40,348 nt of DNA from an uncultured Pseudomonadota bacterium (GTDB lineage: Bacteria > Pseudomonadota > Gammaproteobacteria > Burkholderiales > SG8-39), in the NCBI GenBank assembly GCA_903909415.1, contig CAIVVS010000228.1, positions 1 through 40,348 on the forward strand. The letters are read 5' to 3'. The translations under genes were made by a program, and so were the position numbers. Shown in pieces: positions 1 through 8,694 of this stretch. The notes below the pieces were generated by a model that was given only the letters and a program-made list of their open reading frames with translations, was not told the DNA's origin and did not search any database. How positions within the stretch are numbered: position 1 is the first letter of the stretch; the number at the start of each line of letters is the position of its first letter.

Positions 1-782
1 AGCGGCCCGAGCGTGAATCCCGAATCCAGCACCAGCACCTGGCCGGTCACCAGGTCCGCGCCCTCGATGAACCAGACCACGGCGCGCGCCACGTCCTCGG
101 GGGTGGAGGCCTTGCCCAGCGGCGCGGTGGCTTCCCAGTGCGTCTTCACCGCTTGGTACTTCTCCTCGCCCAGCGCATCCTGCAGCCAGCGGCCCTGGAT
201 CATGCCCGGGCACACGGCATTCACGCGCACCTCGGGTGCCAGCACCCGCGCCAGCGACTCGGTCATCGTGTTGAGCGCGGACTTGGAGGCGGCGTAGGGA
301 ATCGAGCTGCCGGTGCCCTTGAGCCCGGCGATGGACGAGATGTTCACCACCGCCCCGCGCCCGCCCGCCTTCATCGCCGGCGCCACCGCGCGCGCCATCT
401 GGAACGGGCCGACCACGTTCACGCGGTACACGTCGAGGAAGTCGTCCGCATCCACGCCCTCCAGGTTGGCATGGGCCACGAAGCGCGTGATGCCGGCGCA
501 GTTGGCGAGCGCGTCGATGCGACCCCACCGCGCCATCGCCGCGTCGGCCAGGCGCCGGCAGTCCGCGTCCTGCGCCACGTCGGCCTGCACCAGCAGGGCC
601 GTGGCGCCGTGCGGGGCTCCCGCCGCGATGCAGCGCGCCAGCACCTGCTCGGCCAGGGCCGCGCTGCGCGAATAGTTCACCACCACGTTCCAGCCGCGCA
701 CGGCGAGCTGCTCCGCGGTGGCGGCGCCGACGCCGGAGGACGATCCGGTGACGATGGCAACGGGCTGCGTCGATGGGGTCAT
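1..782 (-). CDS. SDR family oxidoreductase (C-terminus beyond window)
   Basis: A classical short-chain dehydrogenase/reductase that would use NAD(P)H to oxidise an alcohol or reduce a carbonyl; the substrate cannot be read from sequence. The Rossmann glycine motif TGSSSGVG is at residues 12-19, NCAG (usually NNAG) at 94-97, the catalytic serine in NISS near 150 and the Y-x3-K pair in YAASK at 163-167. About 260 residues are present and the tail VLDSGFTLG is typical of the last strand, so only a few residues should be missing. The ATG at 782-780 directly precedes the first beta strand. It is the last visible gene of the hydroxycinnamate operon, 50 bp after the Bug receptor gene, so a role on an aromatic or acyl-CoA intermediate is possible but only inferred from position. 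Confidence 0.9.
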   Translation of the reverse strand, partial: MTPSTQPVAIVTGSSSGVGAATAEQLAVRGWNVVVNYSRSAALAEQVLARCIAAGAPHGATALLVQADVAQDADCRRLADAAMARWGRIDALANCAGITRFVAHANLEGVDADDFLDVYRVNVVGPFQMARAVAPAMKAGGRGAVVNISSIAGLKGTGSSIPYAASKSALNTMTESLARVLAPEVRVNAVCPGMIQGRWLQDALGEEKYQAVKTHWEATAPLGKASTPEDVARAVVWFIEGADLVTGQVLVLDSGFTLGP

Positions 783-832
783 GGCGGCTTTCGGCCTGGT
801 TGGCGGCGGGGACGGCGCACGGTCCGCGCCGG

Positions 833-1834
833 TCAGTCCACCTTGGCGCCGGTTTCCTTCACCACCTTCGCGTACTTCGCGATCTCGCTGCGGATGAAGG
901 CGGCGAACTCCTCGGGCGTGGTCGGGGCCGGCTCGTTGGCGGTGGCGAGGATGCGCTCGCGGATGTCGGGCGCGCGCAGCAGCGCCGTGGTCTCCGCGTT
1001 CAGGCGTGCGATCACCTCGGCAGGCGTCTTCGCCGGCGCCAGCAGGCCGAACCAGCCCAGCGCCTCGAAGCCCGGCAGGCCGGACTCCGCGCCGGTCGGC
1101 ACGTCGGGCGCCAGCGTCGTGCGCTCGCGCGCGGCCACCGCCAGCAGCCGGATGCGCCCGCCCTTGACGAAGGGCGGCGTGGAGCCCAGGTCCACGAAGG
1201 CGATCGGTACCTGTCCGCCGGCGAGGTCGGACAGCGCGGGCGCATTGCCCTTGTACGGCACGTGCGTCATGTCCGCGCCGGCCAGCATGCGGAACATCTC
1301 GCCGGCCAGGTGCATGCCCGAACCGGCGCCGCCCGAAGCGAACGGCGTGCCGCCCCTGGCCTTGAGCGCCGCGACCAGGTCGCGGACGTTGGCCTGCGGC
1401 GTCACCGACGGGTTCACCGCCAGCACGAACGGGCTGGTCACCAGCAGCGTGATCGGCGCGAAGTCGCGCTGCGAGTCGTAGCTGAGGTTCTTGTACAGCA
1501 GCGCGTTCAGCGCCATCGCGCCCTGCGCGCCGACCAGCAGCGTGTGGCCGTCGGGCGCGGCCTTGGCGACGATCTCCGAGCCTATGCCTCCGCCGCCACC
1601 GGGCCGGTTGTCCACCACCATGGGCTGGCCGAGGCGCTCCGACAGCCGCGGCGACAGCAGGCGCGCGATGATGTCCGAGCTGCCGCCCGGCGGGAAGGTC
1701 ACGACCAGGCGCATCGGACGCGACGGCCACGCGCCGGCGCCGCCCGGTGCCTGCGCATGGGCGCTCGCGCATGCCAGCAACACCGTCGCAACCCCGACGG
1801 CAACGCGAACTGAACTGCCCAATGTCATTTTCAT
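833..1834 (-). CDS. Bug/TctC-type periplasmic solute receptor
   Basis: Extracytoplasmic receptor of the tripartite tricarboxylate transporter (Bug) family, greatly expanded in Burkholderiales, which binds carboxylates in the periplasm. The protein opens with a signal peptide ending near ACASAHA, followed by WPSRPMRLVVTFPPGGSSD, the family's N-terminal strand and phosphate-like loop, then VVDNRPGGGGGIG and the usual APDGHTLL. About 333 residues is normal. The ATG at 1834 is preferred over an upstream TTG because AGGAGGAGG lies just before it. It sits 28 bp after the acyl-CoA synthetase gene in the same operon. An aromatic acid such as a hydroxycinnamate is a plausible ligand by context, but Bug receptors often have no membrane partners nearby and none is seen here. 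Confidence 0.93.
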   Translation of the reverse strand: MKMTLGSSVRVAVGVATVLLACASAHAQAPGGAGAWPSRPMRLVVTFPPGGSSDIIARLLSPRLSERLGQPMVVDNRPGGGGGIGSEIVAKAAPDGHTLLVGAQGAMALNALLYKNLSYDSQRDFAPITLLVTSPFVLAVNPSVTPQANVRDLVAALKARGGTPFASGGAGSGMHLAGEMFRMLAGADMTHVPYKGNAPALSDLAGGQVPIAFVDLGSTPPFVKGGRIRLLAVAARERTTLAPDVPTGAESGLPGFEALGWFGLLAPAKTPAEVIARLNAETTALLRAPDIRERILATANEPAPTTPEEFAAFIRSEIAKYAKVVKETGAKVD

Positions 1835-1862
1835 GCCCTCCTCCTCCAAGAGAAAAGATGAA

Positions 1863-3389
1863 TCAGATCAGCGATATAGCTTGTTTTCGAAGCTCATTCT
1901 TCAAGACCTTGCCGGTGGAATTGCGCGGCAGGGCCGGCAGCACCCAGACGTGTTTCGGCTTCTTGTAACCGGCCATGCGCTCGCGGCAATGCTCGGCCAT
2001 CGCCCCGGCGTCCAGGCCGGAGGCATCGGCGCCGGCGCGCGGCTCGATGAAGGCCGCCACCGCCTCGCCGAACACCGCGTCCGGCACGCCGATCACCGCG
2101 ACATCCGCGACGGCCGGGTGCGTGCGCAATACCTCCTCCACTTCCTTGGAGTACACGTTGTAGCCGCCGGTCAGCACCATGTCCTTCTTGCGGTCCACGA
2201 TGTACAGGTAGCCTTCTTCGTCCTCGCGCGCCATGTCGCCGGTGTGGAACCAGCCATCCTTGAACGCCGCCTCGGTCTCGGCGGGCAGGTTGAAGTAGCA
2301 GCGCATGGTCGCGCCGCTGCCGGGCCGGCCATCGCGCACCAGCAGTTCGCCCGCCTCGCCGCGCGGCACGTCGTGCCCCTGGTCATCGGCGATGCGCACT
2401 TCCACGCCGGGGATGGGACGCCCCACCGACGCGGCGTGCGTGAACTGCTCGGCATGGCCGAGGTTGGTCACCAGGCACTCGGACGAGCCGAACAGCGCGT
2501 GGAACTGCGCGTCCGGCAGCAGCGCCATCACCTCCTGCTTGAGCGTCACCGGGAAGGCCTCGGTGGACACGATCACGGTGCGCAGGCTGGCGAAGGCGCC
2601 CGGATCCTTTCGGATGTGCGGCAGCATCATGCGGATCACCGTCGGCACCAGCCCGGCGGTGGTGATGCGTTCGCTGCGCACCAGTTCCAGCGCCGCGATC
2701 GGATCGAAGCGGTCCATGATGACCAGCGTGCCGCCGAAGCCCAGCGAGTTGATCATGCGCGCCACGCCGGCGCGGTGCGCGATCGGCGTGGTCACCAGCA
2801 CGCGGTCCCCGGCGCGCACGCCCCACTCGCGGCCGTGGATGTGGATGCCCTGGGTCACCATGTTCGCGTGGGTGTTGACCGCACCCTTGGCGCGCCCGGT
2901 GGTGCCCGAGGTGTAGAGGATCAGGCAGTCGTCGAATTCCACCGGCACGTCCGGCAGGTCCGCCAGCGGCGCGGCGAGCAGCTCGCCGATCGCGATCTCG
3001 CCGGCCTGCGGCGTGCCGACCACGACGCGGCGCGCCGACACCGGCAGCGCCGCCAGCGCCGCGCGCCCGGATTCATGGCAGGCGGCGAGCACCGGCTGGC
3101 TGTCGGCGACGATGTGCGCGACCTCGGGTGGCGCGAGGCGGGTGTTCGCCGGCACCACGGTCGCGCCCACGGTGAAGGCGGCGTAGGCCAGCTGCACGAA
3201 CTCGATGCCGTTGGGCAGGTGCAGCAGCACCCGGTCCCCCGGCCCCACGCCCAGCGCGTGCAGCGCCGAGGCCGCGTGCCGCACCTGCCGCTGAAGCTCG
3301 CCGTAGCCCACGCGCACGGCCCCGCAGACCAGGGCCTCGGCCTGCGGTTGGCGGCGTGCGTGCGCCGCGAAGATGCCTTCCAGCCGCAT
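1863..3389 (-). CDS. fcs: Acyl-CoA synthetase, probable feruloyl/hydroxycinnamoyl-CoA ligase
   Basis: AMP-forming acyl-CoA ligase of 508 residues, expected to activate a hydroxycinnamic acid with ATP and CoA. Motifs appear in order: P-loop YTSGTTGRAKG (159-169), FGSSE (300-304, replacing the usual YGxTE), TGD (383-385), the hinge and A8 motif GYNVYSKEVE (409-418) and the catalytic lysine in NSTGKVLK (Lys494). The assignment to ferulate-like substrates rests mainly on the hydratase-lyase gene 26 bp upstream, the next enzyme of the CoA-dependent non-beta-oxidative pathway. The ATG at 3389 is the start that leaves the standard N-terminus; the ribosome binding site is weak, so translation may be coupled to the upstream gene. 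A long same-strand frame extends further upstream but overlaps the hydratase gene. Confidence 0.87.
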   Translation of the reverse strand: MRLEGIFAAHARRQPQAEALVCGAVRVGYGELQRQVRHAASALHALGVGPGDRVLLHLPNGIEFVQLAYAAFTVGATVVPANTRLAPPEVAHIVADSQPVLAACHESGRAALAALPVSARRVVVGTPQAGEIAIGELLAAPLADLPDVPVEFDDCLILYTSGTTGRAKGAVNTHANMVTQGIHIHGREWGVRAGDRVLVTTPIAHRAGVARMINSLGFGGTLVIMDRFDPIAALELVRSERITTAGLVPTVIRMMLPHIRKDPGAFASLRTVIVSTEAFPVTLKQEVMALLPDAQFHALFGSSECLVTNLGHAEQFTHAASVGRPIPGVEVRIADDQGHDVPRGEAGELLVRDGRPGSGATMRCYFNLPAETEAAFKDGWFHTGDMAREDEEGYLYIVDRKKDMVLTGGYNVYSKEVEEVLRTHPAVADVAVIGVPDAVFGEAVAAFIEPRAGADASGLDAGAMAEHCRERMAGYKKPKHVWVLPALPRNSTGKVLKNELRKQAISLI

Positions 3390-3415
3390 GGCGCGGCGCG
3401 GATCCGGCGCCGGCC

Positions 3416-4258
3416 TCAGCCGTCCTGGCGCTTGTAGGCGCCCAGGCCCGGCCGGTAGGACTTGTCGTCCAGGAACTGCTTCATGCCCTGGTCGCGCCCG
3501 CGCTCCGGGTCCACCAGCTGGGACTGGTCGGACTTGGCCATCAGGTAGTCGGCGGCCTGCTCCCAGCTCATGTCCGCGCTCATCTTGAACGCGACCTTGG
3601 CATGGCGCAGCACCGTGGGGTTCTTCTTCATCAGCACGTGGCACAGCTCGCGCACGCGCTGGCGCAGGCGCTCGCGCGGCACCGCCTCGTTGACCATGCC
3701 CATCTTCGCGGCCTTGGTGCCGTCGAAGGTTTCGCCGGTCATGATGTGGTACAGCGCGTCGCGCTGGTTCATCACCACCGCCACCGCCTTGGACACCACG
3801 CCCGCGGGGATGATCCCCCAGTTGATCTCGGACAGGCCGAAGGTCGCCTCTTCCGCGGCGATCGCCAGGTCGCAGGCGATCACCGGCGTGAAGGCGCCGC
3901 CGAAGCACCAGCCGTTGACCATGGCGATGGTCGGCTTGGGGTAGTGCAGCATGCGCCGCCACTGCCAGTAGCCGTTGATGCGGTAGGTCTTGTGGCGCTC
4001 GATGTCGGGCGCGTTGTCGGTGGCGCGGAAGTAGTCCTTCAGGTCCATGCCGGCGGAGAAGGAATCACCCGCCCCGGTCAGCACCAGCACCTTGCAGCGG
4101 TCGTCCACTTCCAGCGCGTCGACCACCGCGGACATCTCGCGGGCGAGTTCCACGTTGATGGCGTTTTTCTTGGCCGGGCGGTTCATGCTCACCCACGCGA
4201 TGCCGTCCTCGAATTCGACCAGGACGTTCTCGCCCCAGGGTTCCTTGCTCGTAGCCAT
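3416..4258 (-). CDS. ech: p-Hydroxycinnamoyl-CoA hydratase/lyase homologue
   Basis: Crotonase-fold enzyme of 280 residues that closely resembles feruloyl-CoA hydratase/lyase, which hydrates the side chain of feruloyl- or coumaroyl-CoA and releases acetyl-CoA and vanillin or 4-hydroxybenzaldehyde. Family stretches are clear: LTGAGDSFSAGMDLKDYF (60-77), MVNGWCFGGAF (113-123), FGLSEINWG (140-148, with the catalytic glutamate at 144) and GMKQFLDDKSYRPGL near the end. Compared with the Pseudomonas fluorescens enzyme as I recall it, the serine at its position 123 is threonine here (124), and the tyrosine at 239, which contacts the phenolic hydroxyl, is methionine (240); the other hydroxyl-binding tyrosine (76) is kept. 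A strong site GGGAGGGG precedes the ATG. It is the first gene of the operon. Confidence 0.9.
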   Translation of the reverse strand: MATSKEPWGENVLVEFEDGIAWVSMNRPAKKNAINVELAREMSAVVDALEVDDRCKVLVLTGAGDSFSAGMDLKDYFRATDNAPDIERHKTYRINGYWQWRRMLHYPKPTIAMVNGWCFGGAFTPVIACDLAIAAEEATFGLSEINWGIIPAGVVSKAVAVVMNQRDALYHIMTGETFDGTKAAKMGMVNEAVPRERLRQRVRELCHVLMKKNPTVLRHAKVAFKMSADMSWEQAADYLMAKSDQSQLVDPERGRDQGMKQFLDDKSYRPGLGAYKRQDG

Positions 4259-4459
4259 GTTCCCCTCCCAAAGAAGGGGGTCATGTTAGCTCAGCCATTG
4301 CCTTTTCGGCCCGCACCTGCTGGTGGAAATTGCCGGAAATGATGCTGGCCATGAAAACGCCATGGTTGCCGGTTGGCAAGGGGCGGATGCACCTGTTCGC
4401 GGGAGCGGCTTGCTTTCACCGCCAGGCAATCCGCGGGCCGTGCGCCGGCATGCGGCAAG

Positions 4460-5329
4460 TCATGCCGCTTGCCCCTGCTCGCGCCCGCGAAACCCTGCAT
4501 AGGCCCGCGTGAACTCCGCGCCGATGAAGAAAATCTGCGACGAGTAGTAGACCCAGAGGAGTACGGCAACCAGCGAGCCGGCCGCGCCGAAGCCGGTGGC
4601 GGCACCGCTGTGGCCCAGGTAGAGCGTGATGAGGAACTTGCCCAGCGTGAACAGCACGGCACCGATCCCCGCGCCGACGAACACGTCCTGCCACGCCACA
4701 CCGCGCTCGGGCAGCCATTTGTAGATCGCCGCCAGCAGGGCGAATACCACGGCCAGGGAAAACAGCGCGTTGATGCCCTCCACCATCCAACCCACGCCGT
4801 CGAAGGCCCCGCCCCACGCCCGCTGCAAGGCCGCCAGTACTGCGCTGGCGATGATGGAGAGCAGGAGCAACAGTCCCACCGTCAGTATCAGGCCCAGGCT
4901 GAGCAACCTCCCGCGCAACGCCGAAACCAGCCCGCCCCGGTGCCGCACCGGCACGCCCCAGATGACGTCCATGCTGTCCTTCAGTTCGGCGAAGACGCTG
5001 GTCGCCGCGAACAGGAACGTGGTTCCCGCAAGCAAGCCGGCCCACAGCCCCCGCCCCGAAGCGTACGAGGCCGCCAGCAAGGCCTGCACGGAATCCGCCC
5101 CGCCCTTGCCGATAAGGCCGCCCAAGCGCGCCGCCACCTCGCCCCGCGCTGCGTCGGGGCCGAACACGGTGCCGGCGACCGCGATGGCTATGACCAGGAT
5201 GGGCGCGATGGAGAAGGCGGCATAGAACGCGAGCGCGGCACCCATGGTCGAGGCACGGTGCGCGATCCAGAAACGCAGCGCCTCGCGGGCCAGGGGGATG
5301 AACTTCGGCCCTCCAGCGTGGGCGCGCAT
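4460..5329 (-). CDS. YihY/BrkB family inner-membrane protein
   Basis: Polytopic membrane protein of the YihY/BrkB family (once mislabelled ribonuclease BN); the molecular function is not established. Typical marks are the N-terminal MGAALAFYAAFSIAPILV, a first hydrophobic helix opening with the family's A-x-A-Y-x-x-F pattern, the amphipathic stretch FAELKDSMDVIWGVP, and a C-terminal run YKWLPERGVAWQDVFVGAG followed by LLWVYYSSQIFFIGAEF. About six membrane segments are expected. I chose the ATG at 5329, giving about 289 residues. An upstream in-frame start at 5392 would add 21 proline- and arginine-rich residues with no family resemblance. It is transcribed alone, between the aromatic operon and a small hypothetical gene. 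Confidence 0.88.
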   Translation of the reverse strand: MRAHAGGPKFIPLAREALRFWIAHRASTMGAALAFYAAFSIAPILVIAIAVAGTVFGPDAARGEVAARLGGLIGKGGADSVQALLAASYASGRGLWAGLLAGTTFLFAATSVFAELKDSMDVIWGVPVRHRGGLVSALRGRLLSLGLILTVGLLLLLSIIASAVLAALQRAWGGAFDGVGWMVEGINALFSLAVVFALLAAIYKWLPERGVAWQDVFVGAGIGAVLFTLGKFLITLYLGHSGAATGFGAAGSLVAVLLWVYYSSQIFFIGAEFTRAYAGFRGREQGQAA

Positions 5330-5410
5330 CGGGACTTCAGCGATGCCAGGCGCCGGGCCCGCCGCAGGGGGGCTGCGACGGTGGCCGCACAACGGGCGAC
5401 CCCGTTCGCG

Positions 5411-5719
5411 TCACTGTCTTGCCCACGGCGGGCGGCGTCCCGGCGCCCGGGAGACTGCGGTGACGTCGGCCTTGCTTTGGTCCAGCGTCTTGGGCAGGGG
5501 CGGGTTCGGCGCGGCGGTGTCCGGCGAGAGTGCGCTGGGTACGTTGACGACGGGACCGACGCCGGTGGCCCCGCCTCCGGCCGGCGACCCGGGTTCGGGC
5601 GCAGGTACCGTGCCCGGAGGCGGCGCACCTTCCGCGGTGAAATCGGCCTTGCTTTGGTCGAGGGTCTTCTGCGCGGGTGCGCGCGCAAGGTCCTTGGCTG
5701 CCACTACGGGTTCGGTCAT
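5411..5719 (-). CDS. Small hypothetical protein with a duplicated motif
   Basis: A 102-residue protein I do not recognise. It has no signal peptide or membrane segment and is rich in Pro, Ala and Gly. The striking feature is a duplicated segment: QKTLDQSKADFTA near residues 17-29 and PKTLDQSKADVTA near 75-87, also visible as a DNA-level repeat around 5461-5495 and 5641-5675. The linker between the copies is disordered-looking. A fair ribosome binding site (GAAGGG) lies upstream of the ATG. It is divergent from the AsmA-like gene. Two conserved copies in an otherwise low-complexity protein suggest a short binding motif, for example for a shared protein partner, but this is inference. Confidence 0.6.
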   Translation of the reverse strand: MTEPVVAAKDLARAPAQKTLDQSKADFTAEGAPPPGTVPAPEPGSPAGGGATGVGPVVNVPSALSPDTAAPNPPLPKTLDQSKADVTAVSRAPGRRPPWARQ

Positions 5720-5868
5720 GTCATGCCCTTCGCGTGGCGGGGCTGACGCGCCTGCCAACGCGAATGCGCCACGCTGGCAATGCTGGGGACTGCGAACGCA
5801 ATCGTCTGTACGCCGTCGCACGGAGATCACCACAGCGGTTCCATAAAGTCGGTCTGGTCCGATGCCCG

Positions 5869-5908
5869 CACTCCCGCGTGCGGTCCACCACTCCCGTGTG
5901 CGGTCCAC
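5869..5908. repeat. Tandem 20-bp direct repeat upstream of the AsmA-like gene
   Basis: Two adjacent copies of a 20-bp unit beginning CACTCCCG and ending GTGCGGTCCAC, at 5869-5888 and 5889-5908, differ at one base. They lie 38 bp before the AsmA-like start codon, within the divergent promoter region. They may be a tandem operator or a simple slippage duplication. Confidence 0.75.
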
Positions 5909-5945
5909 ACATCGCCCAGCCCATGCCCAGCCACCGCGCCACCCG

Positions 5946-7979
5946 ATGACCGTGTCCCGTCGCGCACGCTGGACCACGGGCGCAATCGCCGCCACCGTGT
6001 TCGGGCCACCCGTGCTGGCGCTGCTGTTCGTTGCCCTGTTCGGATGGAACTGGATGCGCGGCCCGCTGGAGCGGGCCGCGGCGGAGCGCTCGGGTCGCGT
6101 GCTGGCCATCAACGGCGACCTGAGCCTGTCCTTCAACTGGCCGCATCCGACCGTGCAGGCGAACGAGGTCACGTTCTCCAACCCGGCGTGGGCAAGGGAA
6201 CGGCAGATGGTCTCGGTCGCCTCGGTGCAGGCCGACCTCGACCTCATGGAACTCCTGCGCCGCAAGGTCGCGTTTCCGGAGGTCCGCCTGCAACGCCCGG
6301 TGGTGTTCCTCGAACTGGGCGCAGACGGGCGCAAGAACTGGCTGCTGGACCCACTCCAGAAAGACGAGGAAGCGCGCATCCGCATCGGACGACTGCGGCT
6401 GGACCAAGGCACGCTCGGGTACGACGATGCAGGGACGGAAACCAGCATCCGGGCCGCGTTGTCCACCGGCCCGGTGGGCGAACCCGCGCCCCGCGCCGGC
6501 CCCGTGACCGCCCCCGGCACGACCCCGCCGCCAACCGTCCCTGCCGCCGGGCAGGACGGGGTGCGTTTCTCTGCCCACGGACGCTACCGTGGCGTGCCGG
6601 TGCTGGCAGTCGGGCATGGTGGACCGGTGCTCGCCCTGCGCGACGACACCACGCCCTACCCGGTCACGGTGGAACTGGTCGCGGGCCGCACACGCGCCAA
6701 GGCTGCCGGGACCATCACCAACCTGCTCGAACGGGCCGGGATCGACATGCGGCTGGAACTGCGCGGCGACAGCCTGGCGCAACTGTTCCCGCTGCTGGGC
6801 ATCGCGCTTCCGGAAACCCGCGCCTACTCGACCAGCGGGCACCTGGTGCGCCGCATGGCGCAGTGGCGGTACGAGCAGTTCTCCGGCACCGTCGGAGACA
6901 GCGACTTGTCCGGCACGCTGCAGGTCGTCACCGGCGGCACCCGACCGGCGCTGACCGGGGAACTGGTCTCGCTGGTACTGGACCTGGAGGACCTTGGCCC
7001 CCTGATCGGCAGCAAGCCTGGAAGCGTGCGCGCCGCGAAGCAAGGCCCGCCGGCCGAGGCGCGCGTGCTTCCCGACGCCGCCTTCAGCACCGGCAACTGG
7101 AACACGGTGGACGCCGAAGTGACGCTCAAGGCCCGCGCCATCAGGCACGCGGCGGCACTGCCGATCGAAGCACTCTCGACCCACCTGAGCCTGCGCGACT
7201 CGGTGCTGGTGCTGGACCCGCTGGAATTCGGCGTCGCCGGCGGCACCCTGGCCGCCAAGCTCACGCTGGACGGGCGCGTCGATCCGATGCAAGCCCGCGC
7301 CAGCCTGAGCGCGAGGAAGGTCCTGCTGTCGCGGCTGATGCCCACCGTGGAACCCGGCAAGGGCGGCATCGGGCAGATCAACGGCGAGGCTGAGCTTGCC
7401 GGCACCGGCAACTCGGTCGCCGCCATGCTGGGCACGTCCAGCGGCAGGCTGGCCTTGGTGGTGGCCGGCGGTCAGGTCAGCAAGCTGGCGATGGAAAAGC
7501 TCGGGCTGCACCTGTGGGAAGTGCTGGAGATCAAGTTCACCCGGGACAGCCTCGTGCGGATCAACTGCGCCGTGGCGGACTTCGGCGTGGCCAACGGGCG
7601 CATGCAGGCCGACACGCTGGTCTTCGACACCGCGATCACGACCATCACCGGCAGCGGCAGCATCGACCTGAAGCACGAGCGGCTCGACCTGACGCTGAAC
7701 CAGAAGACCAAGAGCACCAGCCCGCTGGCGTTCCGGGCCCCGGTCCACGTCCACGGCAGCCTGGCGCAGCCGGCATTCGAGGTGGACAAGGGGCGGATCG
7801 CGGCGCGCGGGCTGGGCGTGCTCGCGCTGGGCCTGCTCAATCCGCTGCTGGCACTGATACCGCTGATCGACGCGGGACCGGGCAAGGACAGCGACTGCGC
7901 AAGGCTGGTCCGGGGCGCATGGCCAGCGGGGGCAAGCACCTCCCCCCCGCCACCGAAGCAGGTGCCAGCGCCCGGCTAG
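5946..7979 (+). CDS. AsmA family protein
   Basis: A 677-residue protein with one N-terminal membrane helix (about residues 10-32, ending FVALFGWNWM) and a long beta-rich periplasmic region, the AsmA-like layout. The family spans or lines the envelope and is linked to outer-membrane and lipid homeostasis. Supporting features are the early segment around VLAINGDLSLSF and VQANEVTFSNPAWA, which matches AsmA N-termini, and the C-terminal repeat-like region around MQADTLVFDTAITTITGSGS and DLKHERLDLTLNQKTKS, typical of the AsmA_2 domain. The ATG at 5946 was chosen because upstream codons encode only His/Pro/Arg-rich sequence. It appears monocistronic; the next gene is 337 bp away. The protein ends in a Pro-rich tail. 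Confidence 0.88.
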   Translation: MTVSRRARWTTGAIAATVFGPPVLALLFVALFGWNWMRGPLERAAAERSGRVLAINGDLSLSFNWPHPTVQANEVTFSNPAWARERQMVSVASVQADLDLMELLRRKVAFPEVRLQRPVVFLELGADGRKNWLLDPLQKDEEARIRIGRLRLDQGTLGYDDAGTETSIRAALSTGPVGEPAPRAGPVTAPGTTPPPTVPAAGQDGVRFSAHGRYRGVPVLAVGHGGPVLALRDDTTPYPVTVELVAGRTRAKAAGTITNLLERAGIDMRLELRGDSLAQLFPLLGIALPETRAYSTSGHLVRRMAQWRYEQFSGTVGDSDLSGTLQVVTGGTRPALTGELVSLVLDLEDLGPLIGSKPGSVRAAKQGPPAEARVLPDAAFSTGNWNTVDAEVTLKARAIRHAAALPIEALSTHLSLRDSVLVLDPLEFGVAGGTLAAKLTLDGRVDPMQARASLSARKVLLSRLMPTVEPGKGGIGQINGEAELAGTGNSVAAMLGTSSGRLALVVAGGQVSKLAMEKLGLHLWEVLEIKFTRDSLVRINCAVADFGVANGRMQADTLVFDTAITTITGSGSIDLKHERLDLTLNQKTKSTSPLAFRAPVHVHGSLAQPAFEVDKGRIAARGLGVLALGLLNPLLALIPLIDAGPGKDSDCARLVRGAWPAGASTSPPPPKQVPAPG

Positions 7980-8240
7980 CCCCCGCCGGCCCGGCTGCGC
8001 GCGCCTGGCCCGCGCATTCGCCCGGCAGGACAACGGCAGAAGGACGACCGGAATGTCCCGACGCGAACCGTGCCGTCCATCCGCGCTTGGCGATGTCCCG
8101 AATGGAGCGCTCCCGGGCTGTCGCGGGATGGACAAGGCGCGCGAGCGGGGCGGACGGCGCCACGCATCCCGATGCCGGGCGGGTAGCCGCAGCACCTCAT
8201 CCCGGGCCCCGGCGACCGCAGGCTGCGGGTGCCTCTGGAC

Positions 8241-8246
8241 TATAAT
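8241..8246 (+). promoter_or_regulatory. Consensus -10 box (TATAAT) before the CheY-like gene
   Basis: A perfect TATAAT at 8241-8246 stands out in the GC-rich 337-bp gap 7980-8316, which holds no recognisable gene. No good -35 hexamer is seen 17 bp upstream. It is 70 bp before the GTG start of the receiver gene and would give a leader of roughly 60 nt. Confidence 0.5.
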
Positions 8247-8316
8247 GGGCACCTGCAGCCCCGGGAGATGCGGATTTCGTCAAGACCTTGTTACCCAGAT
8301 CGCGCAGAGGCGGACC

Positions 8317-8694
8317 GTGGCAAAAGTACTGGTTGTGGAAGACCATGCCGACATCAGGAAACTGATACGCATGACGCTGGATTTCGAGGGTCACGACATC
8401 CACGAGGCCATCGACGGGGAATCCGGACTCCTGGCGGTGCGCTCGCTGCGCCCCGACGTACTGCTCCTGGACATCATGATGCCCGGCGACCTCGACGGGT
8501 ATGACGTCTGCAGGATGCTGAGGGCCGAACCGGAATTCTCGTCCCTGCCCATCGTGATGCTCACCGCCAAGGGCCAGGCCTCCGACGTCGCCAAGGGCAT
8601 GGCCCTTGGCGCCGACGCCTACATCCTCAAGCCGTTCAATCCCGATGAACTGGTCGCCACCGTGGCGCGGCTGTCCCGGGAGCGTCGCGCATGA
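8317..8694 (+). CDS. Stand-alone CheY-like response regulator
   Basis: Single receiver domain of 125 residues without an output domain. The acidic pocket includes E8 and D9 in VVEDH, the phosphorylated aspartate is D52 in LLLDIMMPG, and the conserved threonine and lysine occur in VMLTAKG and YILKPF. There is a two-residue expansion in MMPGDLDGYD, seen in some CheY-like proteins. Translation is assigned to a GTG at 8317 preceded by AGAGGCGG; a longer open frame upstream encodes nothing recognisable. The stop overlaps the ATG of the following kinase (ATGA), so the two are translationally coupled and probably form a signalling pair or feed a phosphorelay. Confidence 0.92.
   Translation: MAKVLVVEDHADIRKLIRMTLDFEGHDIHEAIDGESGLLAVRSLRPDVLLLDIMMPGDLDGYDVCRMLRAEPEFSSLPIVMLTAKGQASDVAKGMALGADAYILKPFNPDELVATVARLSRERRA

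Noticed and set aside
1491..3437. Long plus-strand open frame (about 648 codons) opposite the Bug receptor and acyl-CoA synthetase genes
   Set aside because: It is antisense to two clearly recognisable genes and its product is His/Arg/Gly-rich with no domain, as expected of high-GC shadow frames.
4348..4362. GG-N10-GC element on the minus strand before the hydratase-lyase operon
   Set aside because: The -12 part reads TGGC rather than TTGC, and no related palindrome is present upstream, so it is not counted as a sigma-54 promoter.
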